In this document: one piece after another, positions 18,830 to 28,954 of the stretch
Layout: every line of letters starts with the position of its first letter
Numbering within the stretch: position 1 is the first letter of the stretch
DNA from: Saccharomycopsis phalli
Taxonomy: Eukaryota > Ascomycota > Saccharomycetes > Ascoideales > Saccharomycopsidaceae
Reading direction: 5' to 3'
NCBI GenBank assembly: GCA_020342235.1
Contig: CP073218.1
Coordinates: 248,001 to 312,000, forward strand
Length of the DNA: 64,000 nt
Position numbers and translations under genes: made by a program
Notes under the pieces: model-generated
What the model was told of the DNA's origin: nothing
The model's input: only the letters and a program-made list of their open reading frames with translations
Databases searched by the model: none

Positions 18830-21445
18830 ATGAGAGTGGCTGGATTATTGACTCTGGTGGTTGCTGTAGTGGCTTCCAACGTTATTGATGGTTACACTAC
18901 CAGTACTGGGACCGGGGAGCTTAGCCCTTCTGATTCTACTTATGCTGCTCCTTCTATTGAGCCTCTTCAGGCTGACAACGATGGTCACGACTCGGACATC
19001 ATTCTGAATAAAAAAACGCTAAGGCTCAAAGGTGATGTATGCTATTCACAAGAATTTCCTTTGACCAAGGGTGTCAATGTTGGGTTTGTCTTGTTGAGAA
19101 ATACCAAGGGCCAGAATGGGGTGCAGTGGTACTACAGTACAGATGGTCTTGATATTTTCAAGCTCTTGAAGGTCAAGTTCCGCCATAATGGAGACATCTG
19201 GCAGAGTATTTATCACTTCAAAAACGGATTTGTGTATTCATACTTTTCCAACAGCTACTCAGATGTTACTAGCCAAACTTTTCAATTCTCTTACGAGAAG
19301 GATGACCAGACACATACATTGTCTACCAACTGTAATGGAATTGGAAACTGTACTCCAATGATATTACCCGAAAGTAATCCGTGCGACCCACCTACAACTT
19401 CGACTACTACACATTCTTCTACCACCCAAGTTTCAGATGATGTGAGTTCAAGCTCTTACAGCACTGAATCAGATATTGCATCTGTTGAAACGAGCTTTGT
19501 TACAGTGACCGAGTCGGTTTCTTTTACAGTTACTAATCCTTCTCCTGTGATTGTTGTTAATCCTGGATCTATAACGGTTACCGAATCAATCCCAGTAACA
19601 GAGACTGAATCAATTGAAGTAACAGAGACTGAATCAATTGAAGTAACAGAGACAGACTCAATCCCAGTAACAGAGACAGAGTCAATCCCAGTAACAGAGA
19701 CCGAGTCAGTTGAAGTAACAGAAACTGAATCAACCTCAGAAACAGGGACCGATTCAATCCCAGCAACAGAGACCGACTCAATCCTGATTATGGAGACCGA
19801 ATCCGAACTGTCAACGGATATCGGCAGTACTGCTATTATTGCCGGTTCTACCTCATCTAACAGCATCTATCCAGACTTGGACAGAGAAGTGCCAGCTTCT
19901 AATTATCCGAAAGATTCCTCTTGTCCATCTTGTATGCCAATCATATATGCTGTCACGTCGAGCAGCAATCTTGGTTTCTACATAAGTAACTCCTCGCAGG
20001 AAGCTAACGAGTTCACAATCAAATGGTTTTTTGCAAACACTTCAAACATTCTAATCTCGGGTAGCGAGATGAAATTCAGACGGGGTCAAGAAGCTTGGCT
20101 TAACATTTTTGATTTGCAATGGAATAATGGGTTCTTTTACACCTGGACAGGCACGTGGACCGATATTGTGGAGGAAACTTGGGAATTTACTTTTAAAGGC
20201 CGAAACCAAGACAGAATCTATTTTAGCAGTAACTGTTCTGCAAATTCCCAAATAGGAATTGCTTGCAACCCGATTAACTTACCTTCCAGTCCATCAAACT
20301 ATAGTCAACTCTCGGCGAGCAGCTCTACTTCAAGTATTACCAGTGTTGTTACAACTACAATTAGTGGAGTTGTTACTTCATACACCACAGTTTGCCCGCT
20401 CACTGATTCTGATGAGGCCACTTTTACTACTGATGTTGTCACCAACGTCATTAGTGGAACCCAAACGAATTACGCCACGTTCTCATTATCCGGATATCAA
20501 GCTGGAGGTGCTCAACAGAGCTCGGACGCCATGTTTAGCGGATATGAAACAAGCTACACTACCACGCCTGGTTTAACCGGTACACCAGAAATTCCTTTGT
20601 CTACTCCAGCTAGTTCCACTTTAGACGCTGTCGCGTCGACTGTGTATCCCCAAGTTGAGTGCAGCGACTGTAGTCTGACGGAAATGACAAGTTCTACAGC
20701 AAATTCCCCTTTAATTGGCTCTTCTTCAACGCAGCCATCCTATCCTAATACATTTGCAGGTCCTGGTGTCGATTCTAATAATTCTATTGGTATGGATACC
20801 GAGTGCCCTAGTGGCTGTCTGAGCAGTTTATCCTCGGAAGTTACAGGAAGTCTAAGCTTGTCAGGTACACCAGATACTTCCGACACTTCCGATAGCCCAG
20901 ATACTTCGGATAGTCCAGATAGTTCAGATACTTCGGATAGTCCAAATACTTCGGATAGTCCAAATAGTCCAAATAGTCCAGATAGTTCAGATACTTCGGG
21001 TAGTTCAGATACTTCGGATAGTCCAGATAGTTCAGATACTTCGGGTAGTTCAGATACTTCGGATAGTCCAGATAGTTCAGATACTTCGGGTAGTTCAGAT
21101 ACTTCGGATAGTCCAGATAGTTCAGATACTTCGGGTAGTTCAGATACTTCGGATAGTCCAGATACTTCGGATAGTTCCGAAAATTCAAGTTTATCAGAAA
21201 GTCCTACAGTCACTTCAGACTTTTCATCACAGACACTATCTGATTTTGCTTCTATAGGCGCATCTACTGGTCTCTCTGAGTTCTCTACGACGTTTAGCGT
21301 GGTACCTTCTGCGTCTAGCAACTTCCATTTTTCAAATGCAAACACTACCGCTAGTTCAGTCGCCAATAATTTCAGCGGTGCTGCTTCTAAGATATTGACT
21401 GCTCCTTCACTTTTGGTCGCGATGGCAGGCATATTGTTACTCTGA
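18830..21445 (+). CDS. GPI-type cell-wall adhesin-like protein with duplicated ectodomain
   Basis: 871 residues. A signal peptide (about 1-15) is followed by two copies of an about 110-residue domain, near residues 67-182 and 360-485. They share N-x-GF, WYY/WFF, KFR-x-G-x-x-W, NGF-x-Y, a Ser/Thr-Asp pair before an F/W-x-F-x-Y/F strand, S-x-NC and C-x-P-x-x-LP. Between them lies an array of 8-residue PVTETESI-like repeats. After the second copy come flocculin-type motifs (VVTSYTTVCPLT), a Ser/Asp/Pro repeat block, and a hydrophobic C-terminus (SKILTAPSLLVAMAGILLL) that looks like a GPI signal. The architecture is that of yeast adhesins and wall mannoproteins. The aromatic-rich ectodomain is reminiscent of the Flo11 domain in style, but I cannot show that it belongs there. 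Confidence 0.85.
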   Translation: MRVAGLLTLVVAVVASNVIDGYTTSTGTGELSPSDSTYAAPSIEPLQADNDGHDSDIILNKKTLRLKGDVCYSQEFPLTKGVNVGFVLLRNTKGQNGVQWYYSTDGLDIFKLLKVKFRHNGDIWQSIYHFKNGFVYSYFSNSYSDVTSQTFQFSYEKDDQTHTLSTNCNGIGNCTPMILPESNPCDPPTTSTTTHSSTTQVSDDVSSSSYSTESDIASVETSFVTVTESVSFTVTNPSPVIVVNPGSITVTESIPVTETESIEVTETESIEVTETDSIPVTETESIPVTETESVEVTETESTSETGTDSIPATETDSILIMETESELSTDIGSTAIIAGSTSSNSIYPDLDREVPASNYPKDSSCPSCMPIIYAVTSSSNLGFYISNSSQEANEFTIKWFFANTSNILISGSEMKFRRGQEAWLNIFDLQWNNGFFYTWTGTWTDIVEETWEFTFKGRNQDRIYFSSNCSANSQIGIACNPINLPSSPSNYSQLSASSSTSSITSVVTTTISGVVTSYTTVCPLTDSDEATFTTDVVTNVISGTQTNYATFSLSGYQAGGAQQSSDAMFSGYETSYTTTPGLTGTPEIPLSTPASSTLDAVASTVYPQVECSDCSLTEMTSSTANSPLIGSSSTQPSYPNTFAGPGVDSNNSIGMDTECPSGCLSSLSSEVTGSLSLSGTPDTSDTSDSPDTSDSPDSSDTSDSPNTSDSPNSPNSPDSSDTSGSSDTSDSPDSSDTSGSSDTSDSPDSSDTSGSSDTSDSPDSSDTSGSSDTSDSPDTSDSSENSSLSESPTVTSDFSSQTLSDFASIGASTGLSEFSTTFSVVPSASSNFHFSNANTTASSVANNFSGAASKILTAPSLLVAMAGILLL
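19571..19800 (+). repeat. 24-bp tandem repeats encoding 8-residue Thr/Glu/Ser units
   Basis: About nine imperfect copies of a unit translating to S-I-P/E-V-T-E-T-E lie between the two ectodomain copies. Codon differences between copies show it is not newly expanded. Confidence 0.9.
20872..21177 (+). repeat. Ser/Asp/Pro/Thr repeat block with four identical 45-bp units
   Basis: Short 9- and 15-bp elements (gatagtcca, gatacttcg, gatagttca) are arrayed throughout. From 20981 to 21160 they form four perfect 45-bp copies (20981-21025, 21026-21070, 21071-21115, 21116-21160). Perfect identity suggests recent expansion or gene-conversion-like homogenisation. The multiple of three keeps the frame whatever the copy number. 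Confidence 0.95.
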
Positions 21446-22250
21446 GTGTATAATTCTAATGTATTTTTCGTTTCATTCAATGTAATTTAGCTGCCACGTG
21501 AATCACTAAAATGTAAAGCTGGGTTATGCTTGAGAATTTTGAGGCGAAGGAGTTAGTGGCTTCTACTAGCTACTAGAATAATAAATGCCATATGTATATG
21601 TCAAAGTGGCTCATAAGGTTCATGCTAATTCCTACTTGGCACACAGAAAACGAGCGTTACACTCTGAGTGGATTGATTTGTGGAATCACACTTGAATGCA
21701 AGATATAATTAGCCAAGCCAATCTGAATGCGGTATACTATTACTGGATCTAATGCACGTTTGAAGAATGTAACCGTCCATCTAATATCACCATCCATGTC
21801 TCAGTACCATGTCTCAGCGATCTGCATGTTAGTATGGCACATGTTTATAAGCACCAGTTTTATGCTTTCAGCTGGGGGATTATTACCGGCAAAACGCAAA
21901 AGTGGGTTTAGAAAAATACACGATATCAAATCTTGTAATATTTAATATCCTTGCTGCTTCCCTTGATGCTGTTTCCAGTCTTTTTCTTCTACGATACTTA
22001 GCCGTGGTAGAGTGGTGCCCTGTACAGCGTTAGATGGAAATGCATCCTCGGCTCTGGATTGAGGAATTTGCCTCATGGGAAGGCACACCGAAACCAAGTG
22101 TACGCCTAGCGGTACGCTAGTGCCTTTAAAAAAAAGCCCATAAATACAAATCACATTTCCAGATAATCAATATTAACTTGATATATTTTTGTATTCCTCA
22201 CACATTCTTTTACAAGGACTACTTTTACACATTTATCATCACTTCTCATA
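21446..22250. other. Intergenic region between two wall-protein genes
   Basis: 805 bp, carrying the 3' flank of the first and the promoter of the second wall-protein gene. Only short frames are present (72 codons or fewer). A TATA-like gatatatttttg lies at about 22179-22190. Nothing else was supported. Confidence 0.55.
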
Positions 22251-23483
22251 ATGAACTCTAAAGTTATCTTTGAGATCCTTGCTGCTTTGTCTTTGGCATC
22301 AACCATAACTGCTTCCGAAGCAGTCACTCTTACCGATGCTCAGTTGGTGACTCAAATCGGAGATGGCCAAATCCAAGCTACGTTTGTGCCTTCGTCTATG
22401 CCATCTTCTTCTCTTGATGCTGTTGCTACTACCTTTAGTGACCTTCCAGACACTACCGATTCTTTACCAGACACAACTCCAACTGATCAATCAGACATTA
22501 CTTCCACTGATCAACCAGACATTACTTCCACTGATCAATCAGACATTACTTCCACCGATCAATCAGACATTACTGCCACTGATTCTTCACCTGACACCAC
22601 TCCTACTGATCAATCAGACATTACTTCCACTGATGACACGCTTGGTACCACTATGGCTGAGTCAACTGAGTCAGAGGAAACCGTTTTTGTTACTGACTTT
22701 GTCACTTCTGTTTCCACTACATTCACCACTGTGTGCCCTTGTGAAGCTTCTGAGACTGCTTCCTGGAGCTCGTCAGAAACCATGTTCACAAGTACTCCAT
22801 CGGTGGCCACTCCACAGACTGTCCATGTTACTGCTACTACCGTTTCTGTCACCACAGCAACAGAAACTTCCTGCCAGTTCGACTGTATGCGTTCCGCCAC
22901 ATTGTCCGACGAATCTCCTGCCCCAACTACATCTGATGAAACTGTCTTTGTCACACACTACGTCACTAGCGTTTCTACCGCTTTCACTACCGTGTGCCCA
23001 TGCGAAGCTACTTCAGGAGCCAGTTTGCTTGGAACTATTTCTACCAGCGCACCATTCGATTCTTTATCTCAAGACTCATTCACTTCAACTGATGACTCAT
23101 TCACTTCAACTGATGACTCATTTGCATCAACTGATGACTCATTCGCATCAACGGACGACTCGTTCACTTCATCTGTTGATACATTCACTTCAACTGATGA
23201 CTCTTTCTCATCTCAAGAAACTGCTCCAGTCACTAGCGAAGGCCCATCTCCTACCTTTGAAGCTTCCTCTGGATTTTCTACAACTGAAGAGCCATCCTCT
23301 ACACTCAACGCCGTCTTTAGCGTATCAACTCCATCCACACCTGCTTCTAGCTCGTTTGCTTCAGTACCTGGATTCAACACTTCTGGAAACTTCAGCCTGG
23401 CATTTACCGGTGGTGCCTCAAACACCTGGAAGACTGTTAGTGGTGCTGTTGTGTTAGGTGCAATCTCCGTCTTTTTTATTTAA
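22251..23483 (+). CDS. GPI-anchored Ser/Thr-rich cell-wall protein
   Basis: 410 residues. A signal peptide (about 1-21) leads into Ser/Thr/Asp-rich sequence with TDQSDITS repeats (about 78-130). Two copies follow of a conserved VTSVSTTFTTVCPCEA-type module (about 145-170 and 232-255), then FTSTDDS repeats, and a C-terminal NTWKTVSGAVVLGAISVFFI that fits a GPI signal. Modules with VTxxTTVCP are common in yeast wall mannoproteins. There is no large globular ectodomain, so a structural or spacer role in the wall is more likely than ligand binding. It sits in the same direction just downstream of the adhesin-like gene, and both carry the TTVCP element, so they may share ancestry. Confidence 0.85.
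   Translation: MNSKVIFEILAALSLASTITASEAVTLTDAQLVTQIGDGQIQATFVPSSMPSSSLDAVATTFSDLPDTTDSLPDTTPTDQSDITSTDQPDITSTDQSDITSTDQSDITATDSSPDTTPTDQSDITSTDDTLGTTMAESTESEETVFVTDFVTSVSTTFTTVCPCEASETASWSSSETMFTSTPSVATPQTVHVTATTVSVTTATETSCQFDCMRSATLSDESPAPTTSDETVFVTHYVTSVSTAFTTVCPCEATSGASLLGTISTSAPFDSLSQDSFTSTDDSFTSTDDSFASTDDSFASTDDSFTSSVDTFTSTDDSFSSQETAPVTSEGPSPTFEASSGFSTTEEPSSTLNAVFSVSTPSTPASSSFASVPGFNTSGNFSLAFTGGASNTWKTVSGAVVLGAISVFFI
22480..22640 (+). repeat. 24-bp tandem repeats (TDQSDITS units)
   Basis: Four near-identical head-to-tail units, then a short spacer and a fifth copy. In frame with the wall-protein gene. Confidence 0.9.
23079..23208 (+). repeat. 21-bp tandem repeats (FTSTDDS units)
   Basis: About six units of 7 codons with Thr/Ala variation (FTSTDDS, FASTDDS), in frame with the wall-protein gene. 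Confidence 0.9.
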
Positions 23484-23873
23484 ATGCATATCCTTTCCTC
23501 TTTTTGACTTGCGCGAGATTCACGTCTTGGCAATATATATATTCTTTTGACAAGAAACATAACAGGCTGGTAATGGATCAGTTCCCTCTTCACTTCTGTC
23601 TAACTAGGTTTTTTTTTGTTTATTTAATCATATCCAAATAGTCATATACTCCTAAGATCCCTAGATCAGTATTAATAATGTATTAATCTACCGTAGTCTG
23701 TCAAAACCTTCAAGTCAGACATATTTGAGACAATGTCAGTTCCTGAATTTGTGCATGACTTTAGCGCAAGAATGCAGCCTAGGCAACAACGTGGAGTGCT
23801 TGTAGTGGTTTACGGAGTTGTATTTTTCCTTGGTGCAATCTCCTAGTTTTAGGAAGCTTGGAAATGACAAAAG
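23484..23873. other. Intergenic region upstream of the cation exchanger gene
   Basis: 390 bp, AT-rich, holding the 3' flank of the wall-protein gene and the exchanger promoter. No further feature was seen. Confidence 0.55.
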
Positions 23874-26072
23874 ATGCACCTGTCAAGTTTTAAGAAAATA
23901 ATTATTTTATTGGGACTCTTTTCCTTAGCATCATGCTCGAATCTAACCTGCCATTATGTTTTTGACCTTGCTCCTAAGGATAGGTGTCAATTTGTGGTAA
24001 CAGACTCGAACTGCCAATCGCACGATCTGGGAATTATAAAGTATATTCAATTGTATTTTTGCCATGATATGCTTCATATTCCTCTTTCCATTATTACTAT
24101 GGTGCTACTCATGGTATTGTTTGCCTGTCTTGGCTTAACCGCCTCCGAGCATTTATGCCCCAATTTGAACTCCATCTCCAAGCTATTATATTTAAATGAG
24201 AATATAGCAGGCGTCACCCTTTTAGCTTTTGGAAATGGATCACCCGATATCTTTAGTACATATAGCTCTTTTAAATTGGGTGCTACTTCATTAGCACTTG
24301 GTGAGTTATTAGGCGCTGCGCTCTTTATTACTTCGGTGGTGGTAGGATCCATGTCAATAGTGCATCCTTTCACCGTCAATAAAATGGGATTCATAAGAGA
24401 TGTATCGTTTCTTCTACTATCTGTGATTACCTTGTGTGTTCTATTATATGCTGAGCAGAAAATTTCCGTGCTTGTCTGTACAGTATTGATTTCCTTATAC
24501 GTTTTATACGTGCTCTTGATCGTTATTTCTCAGATGATTAGTATAAAGTGGCTGGCAAATCATAACCGCGAATTGAAAATTCGTAACCAATATATTGATG
24601 AAATCATCTTACTCAGTGAACCTGTTGGAGATGCAGCCCCCGAGAATCAGTCCAGTGTTGCCGGATTATTCAATGAGTCTGGCGAAATCTCTTCAGCCAA
24701 TAACGCATCCATAGGAAGCCCAAAATTTGAAATAATGGAGTCCGGATATGAAGAAGATGGATATAAAAATTACTCACAACAGATAGAATCACTCAACCCC
24801 GGACAAGAGGGCCATTTTCTTGTTAGGCCTTCTCTCATAGAGGCAATTGAGTTAAATCACTTTGCTTCTCCAAACAAAAATCCCCTTACGTGGTTGAGCT
24901 CCCCTACTATGAATGAACAAAGCCCGTCCTCTCCTGAACGACTACTGCCAATGAAGTTTCTCGAGCCAGACTTGGGGAATCAGTATTTGCATCTGGTGCA
25001 GGAATCAACTGCTGATTTACAGCGCGCCGTCTCTAGAGACTCTTTGGAATCTACTCCGATGCAATCTGCCAGGAATAAAATGTTTATAATTTTGCCCACT
25101 TTCTTCCCCAAGCTTCTTGACTTCTCTTCCAAGACTCTCGACGACAAAATTCTTACTATCCTTGTTCTTCCTTTGCTGTCTGTCTTAACATGCACAATTC
25201 CTGTAATTCAGTACTCTAAGATAAAAGGTACGTTCAAAGGAATATCTGAAGTGCAAGATCTAAAGTTATCTCAGAATTTGTTGGATGCGACCGCACAAAA
25301 GTCTAAATATGATACTGTTCTAGACTTAATTGACATGGCTAGTTATACGGAGGAGGAGATTTTGAAATTAGCAATGCAAGTTATTGGTGCTAGCATTATT
25401 CTTCCTGCGAGTTTTTTCATCGGATCCTTGAAATACTATGCTGCCATCTTACCAGCTAGTATTGTACTAGGCCTTCTTGGAGCCAGGCTAGTAACCTATA
25501 TTCTCTCGTATAAATTAAAGTCTAGCATGGCGCATAATAGGGTGGTATGGTATTTGAGAATACGAATTATACTATCTGGAACCCTAGCTTTAGTTGGATT
25601 TGCAGCTAGCATACTTTGGATATCCTTGATTGCTTCAGAAGTAGTTTCCGTGCTTAGATTCTACTCCGTGGTGTTTAAACTTAGTGACGCCATTTTAGGG
25701 TTTTCGTTATTTGCGGTTGGAAATTCCTTGGGTGATCTTATTGCTAATTTTACCATAGCTAGAATGGGATACCCAAAAATGGCGTTGGCTGCCTGTTTCG
25801 GTGGCCCATTATTAAATATTCTTATTGGAATCGGTGCAAGTGGATTGATTGCAGGCGATGGTCCGCTTTTTAGCAGTAAGGTAGATTTTAACCCTACATT
25901 GGTGGTGACTACCTTGATTCTAATTGCAAATTTGGGATTTTTGTTGGTTATTTTGCCGCGGAATAGCTGGAAGATGAACCAGGCAGTAGGTTTGGTTACA
26001 ATTTCGTTTTGGCTGGTAGCGATGTTAATTAATACGGCAATAGAGATTGTTTCAGAGAGACGTGTTGGTTAG
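23874..26072 (+). CDS. Cation/Ca2+ exchanger of the CaCA superfamily, NCLX/YDL206W type
   Basis: 732 residues. An N-terminal signal-like segment is followed by a short Cys-bearing loop and two blocks of membrane helices separated by a large hydrophilic loop (about residues 235-410). Each block has the CaCA alpha-repeat signature: GNGSPDIFST at residues 120-129, and GNSLGDLIANF from residue 616. The first block also has the SEHLCPNL and GVTLLAFGNG stretches typical of NCLX-like proteins. S. cerevisiae has two such proteins, YDL206W and Ecm27; this one looks nearer YDL206W. It probably exchanges Ca2+ for Na+, K+ or H+ in an organelle membrane (mitochondrion or vacuole/ER); location is not determined by sequence. 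Convergent with the Zn2Cys6 gene. Confidence 0.87.
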   Translation: MHLSSFKKIIILLGLFSLASCSNLTCHYVFDLAPKDRCQFVVTDSNCQSHDLGIIKYIQLYFCHDMLHIPLSIITMVLLMVLFACLGLTASEHLCPNLNSISKLLYLNENIAGVTLLAFGNGSPDIFSTYSSFKLGATSLALGELLGAALFITSVVVGSMSIVHPFTVNKMGFIRDVSFLLLSVITLCVLLYAEQKISVLVCTVLISLYVLYVLLIVISQMISIKWLANHNRELKIRNQYIDEIILLSEPVGDAAPENQSSVAGLFNESGEISSANNASIGSPKFEIMESGYEEDGYKNYSQQIESLNPGQEGHFLVRPSLIEAIELNHFASPNKNPLTWLSSPTMNEQSPSSPERLLPMKFLEPDLGNQYLHLVQESTADLQRAVSRDSLESTPMQSARNKMFIILPTFFPKLLDFSSKTLDDKILTILVLPLLSVLTCTIPVIQYSKIKGTFKGISEVQDLKLSQNLLDATAQKSKYDTVLDLIDMASYTEEEILKLAMQVIGASIILPASFFIGSLKYYAAILPASIVLGLLGARLVTYILSYKLKSSMAHNRVVWYLRIRIILSGTLALVGFAASILWISLIASEVVSVLRFYSVVFKLSDAILGFSLFAVGNSLGDLIANFTIARMGYPKMALAACFGGPLLNILIGIGASGLIAGDGPLFSSKVDFNPTLVVTTLILIANLGFLLVILPRNSWKMNQAVGLVTISFWLVAMLINTAIEIVSERRVG

Positions 26073-26212
26073 GTAATACTCAATCTCTGCATTTAAAGAG
26101 GCCTTTTGGTTTTAATATATTCATTGAAATAAAAGGCTTAGGATACGAATAATACATACAAATGATGAATTACATACAATATGGTACAATACTAGGTACT
26201 AAAAACAACGTA

Positions 26213-28954
26213 CTAGTCGCCTTCGGTGTATAAAACACTACCAAAGGCGAAAGGATCCAACGCAGACAAACTCAATACCATATTTTCATCTAAATTACCG
26301 TTCGTGTGGGGTCCATTCATCAGAACATCAAGGCCTGGAGCGTGAACGTGATTAGGAGCTTGGAATTGGTTCATTTCCCACTCAATGGAATTAGGCACGT
26401 TCATTTTAATATGTGGCACGCTGACATGTGTGCTTTGTTCACAACTTTCCAACGCTGGTTGCAGAGGAAGTCCTGCATTTTGGTCATTTGCAAAACTATT
26501 ATATATGGTAAAGAACGTTGAATCATCAATGGGAGGATCAAAGTCTTTGGCTTCTGGCTTGAAAATGTTATAGTGACTTGTCTGTGTCGGCATTTCAAAC
26601 GCATTTTCCAATTCATAATTGGCTTGCGCAATACCATTTGAGGAACTGGAACCGGAAGTAAAGTCATTGGTTGCTTGTAGGAATCTTTGAACCGTGTGAT
26701 CAGCACCAAAATTATAATTGAATTTGTCTCTAGTATTAGCAATACACAACCGAATGCAACTAGATGTAAACGTCAGTAAATATTCATTTTGGATACTCAT
26801 GCTTCTCGAAAGAGATCTAGCCGAGTATCTAAAATGAACCTCAACAAGCAAATGAATACTGTCTATTATCTTAGGCAAATCCTCTGGATGGTAAGAACTT
26901 TTCTGCACACTGGTGGTTTGAATGATATTAGTGAATATTGCATAAAAAGCTGCAATGTCATTTTGGACGCCCCAATAAATAATTCTGAAATTATTATCAA
27001 CAAATCTGAAGGATGCTTCTAGCATATTTTTGGCAGATTCAAGATACAACCGTTCATAATACTCCATTTTGCTGGAGAAAAACTGCTTCTGTGGACCCTC
27101 GGGTAAATGCTTGAGAAGAGCATAAGATAATCGAGATCCAATTCTATTAGCTTTCATTCTGTTGAAATAATAAGCAAAGTGGACCATCATGATGAACCCT
27201 TGATACGAATCTAGAGCACCATACCCTGAGACCTTGATATCATAACCACAAAAAGTAAGATCATCATCGGTTGAATTCATAAGCTTTTGCTTCTTCTGTG
27301 GTGGTGGAGCTTCCCCGATTTTGCCCTTACTTGACGAGTACATACTGAGATCTATTTCGTTTCCAGGCGAGAGATTTGGAGGCATATTTCTCTTCCAGGT
27401 TTCAAACAGAAGATGTAATTCATCAATTTCGTCCAAGATTTGGTACACAGAGTTTATTGTAGCGTCGTCCACCGAGTCACCTTCACTTAGATTATTGAAG
27501 CTTTTAAGTGCCTCGCTAGGATATATTACTTTCTTATGCCGCGTAAGAATTTTACCAAGTGTAAATGTGCAGAAATAAGCAAGAATGGTAAGCCCATTAC
27601 GGCTTAAACGAGCGAACTGGTGAAGAACATCAAAAAATTTCTTGACATCAACGAGGTATTCATCCTCGTATCTTATTTTGCCTAATTCAATACTTAGATT
27701 ATCTTCCAAAAGATTATTATTTCTAAAATATCTCTTGATATATGACAGTGTAATCCATTTGAAATTAAGTTCACTCCAAAGGTTCGGTTCATTGCTTATT
27801 GGAACAGTGTCCATCTTAGATGAGAGATCCCGGTCATATAAGTAGCACTTTAGCCAAGAAACACTCTTTGCAACCATGTCAGCTGCAGCAGCGTCATCAA
27901 AGTCGTCTATATTTTTGAAAGCCATTTTATCGTAACCCAATTGTTTCGCTTGACTATGAGCAATTTTAAGCACAAATCTGTTGCACCTATAGAAGCAAGT
28001 AGAATTTAAGTACATGTGGAGCATGAGCATTCCCGAGATTGAAATCACTCCTTCACATTTTTTGGCCACTTGGTGAAAATAATAAAAGCAGTTTCTAAAA
28101 CACCTTTTTTCGAGCACCGCCATTTCCTCACGACTAACATTGTACACCTTGGAACTCATTGGTGGAGAAGGAATGCTTCCAGGTCTGCTTTCAGCCTCAA
28201 TTATAGAACTGGCTACAAACACGCATCCTAGACACACCGATGCATTCAATATGAGTTGCTCAGAGTCCGTCAACTTTTCATTATTCAAGAACTTTGGGAC
28301 TATTCCTTGTATTATCTTATTAGAAATCCATATTGACTGGTCGCTGAGCTTTCTTAGCCCCACTAGGAGAAATCTTACAATAGAAATGTTCTCCTTGAGA
28401 ATTTTGTCGTCACTTGAGGCCGGATTAAAGTCTCGCTTTATTGTGTTTGTAATCATGGCAAGCATATTTGAATGCGACTCTATTACCGGCTCGATCATTT
28501 TGTAGTTCAAACCTGTCGCCTGTTCGATCCACTTCAAAGCACCCGGAGGAAAGATAGTGGTTGATGTGGTCCGTCCAATCAACTTCTCGGCATCAATAAC
28601 GGACACTTTCTCCTTTGGATTCTTTGTTACTAGGCTATCTGTAACGTGAGACAACTGCTCAACTTTGTTGGTGAGATCCAAAAGCTTTTTCAGAAGAAAT
28701 TCCAACCTGTCGTTAAATTTATTTAATGTCTGGGTTACTTCTAATGATAACGCTGTGGTCTTCGAGCTTTTCTTGTATGCCAGTCGTTTCTTCTTGATAT
28801 AAGTATACAAGCACTCTAACCGGTGTCTCACGCAGTAAGAACAAGGCAAGTCACCGGAACATTTCGTCTTTCTCTTCCGACAATGATCACAAGCATTTGT
28901 AGTACGAGGAGTTCCATCATTACCCAAGAGGGTATTGTCATCAATGGTGTCCAT
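26213..28954 (-). CDS. Zn(II)2Cys6 fungal transcription factor
   Basis: 913 residues from the ATG at 28952-28954; the frame runs ten codons upstream without another ATG. A binuclear zinc cluster lies at the N-terminus: Cys22, 25, 32, 38, 41 and 48 (ACDHCRKRKTKC then CSYCVRHRLEC), followed by a basic linker (IKKKRLAYKKS) and a short coiled coil (about 80-115) for dimerisation. The central region resembles the fungal-specific transcription factor middle-homology domain. The C-terminus is acidic and hydrophobic and could activate. The regulated pathway cannot be told from sequence. It is divergent from DUT1, with 800 bp between. Confidence 0.9.
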   Translation of the reverse strand: MDTIDDNTLLGNDGTPRTTNACDHCRKRKTKCSGDLPCSYCVRHRLECLYTYIKKKRLAYKKSSKTTALSLEVTQTLNKFNDRLEFLLKKLLDLTNKVEQLSHVTDSLVTKNPKEKVSVIDAEKLIGRTTSTTIFPPGALKWIEQATGLNYKMIEPVIESHSNMLAMITNTIKRDFNPASSDDKILKENISIVRFLLVGLRKLSDQSIWISNKIIQGIVPKFLNNEKLTDSEQLILNASVCLGCVFVASSIIEAESRPGSIPSPPMSSKVYNVSREEMAVLEKRCFRNCFYYFHQVAKKCEGVISISGMLMLHMYLNSTCFYRCNRFVLKIAHSQAKQLGYDKMAFKNIDDFDDAAAADMVAKSVSWLKCYLYDRDLSSKMDTVPISNEPNLWSELNFKWITLSYIKRYFRNNNLLEDNLSIELGKIRYEDEYLVDVKKFFDVLHQFARLSRNGLTILAYFCTFTLGKILTRHKKVIYPSEALKSFNNLSEGDSVDDATINSVYQILDEIDELHLLFETWKRNMPPNLSPGNEIDLSMYSSSKGKIGEAPPPQKKQKLMNSTDDDLTFCGYDIKVSGYGALDSYQGFIMMVHFAYYFNRMKANRIGSRLSYALLKHLPEGPQKQFFSSKMEYYERLYLESAKNMLEASFRFVDNNFRIIYWGVQNDIAAFYAIFTNIIQTTSVQKSSYHPEDLPKIIDSIHLLVEVHFRYSARSLSRSMSIQNEYLLTFTSSCIRLCIANTRDKFNYNFGADHTVQRFLQATNDFTSGSSSSNGIAQANYELENAFEMPTQTSHYNIFKPEAKDFDPPIDDSTFFTIYNSFANDQNAGLPLQPALESCEQSTHVSVPHIKMNVPNSIEWEMNQFQAPNHVHAPGLDVLMNGPHTNGNLDENMVLSLSALDPFAFGSVLYTEGD

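Noticed and set aside
20740-21480. 246-codon open frame on the minus strand opposite the adhesin repeats
   Set aside because: It mirrors the repeat array (short repeated codons lacking stops in several frames). The plus-strand gene has signal peptide, domains and GPI signal.
22363-23457. 364-codon Leu-rich open frame in the +1 phase of the second wall protein
   Set aside because: A product of the biased Ser/Thr/Asp codon repeats. The composition is an artefact and it starts inside the real gene.
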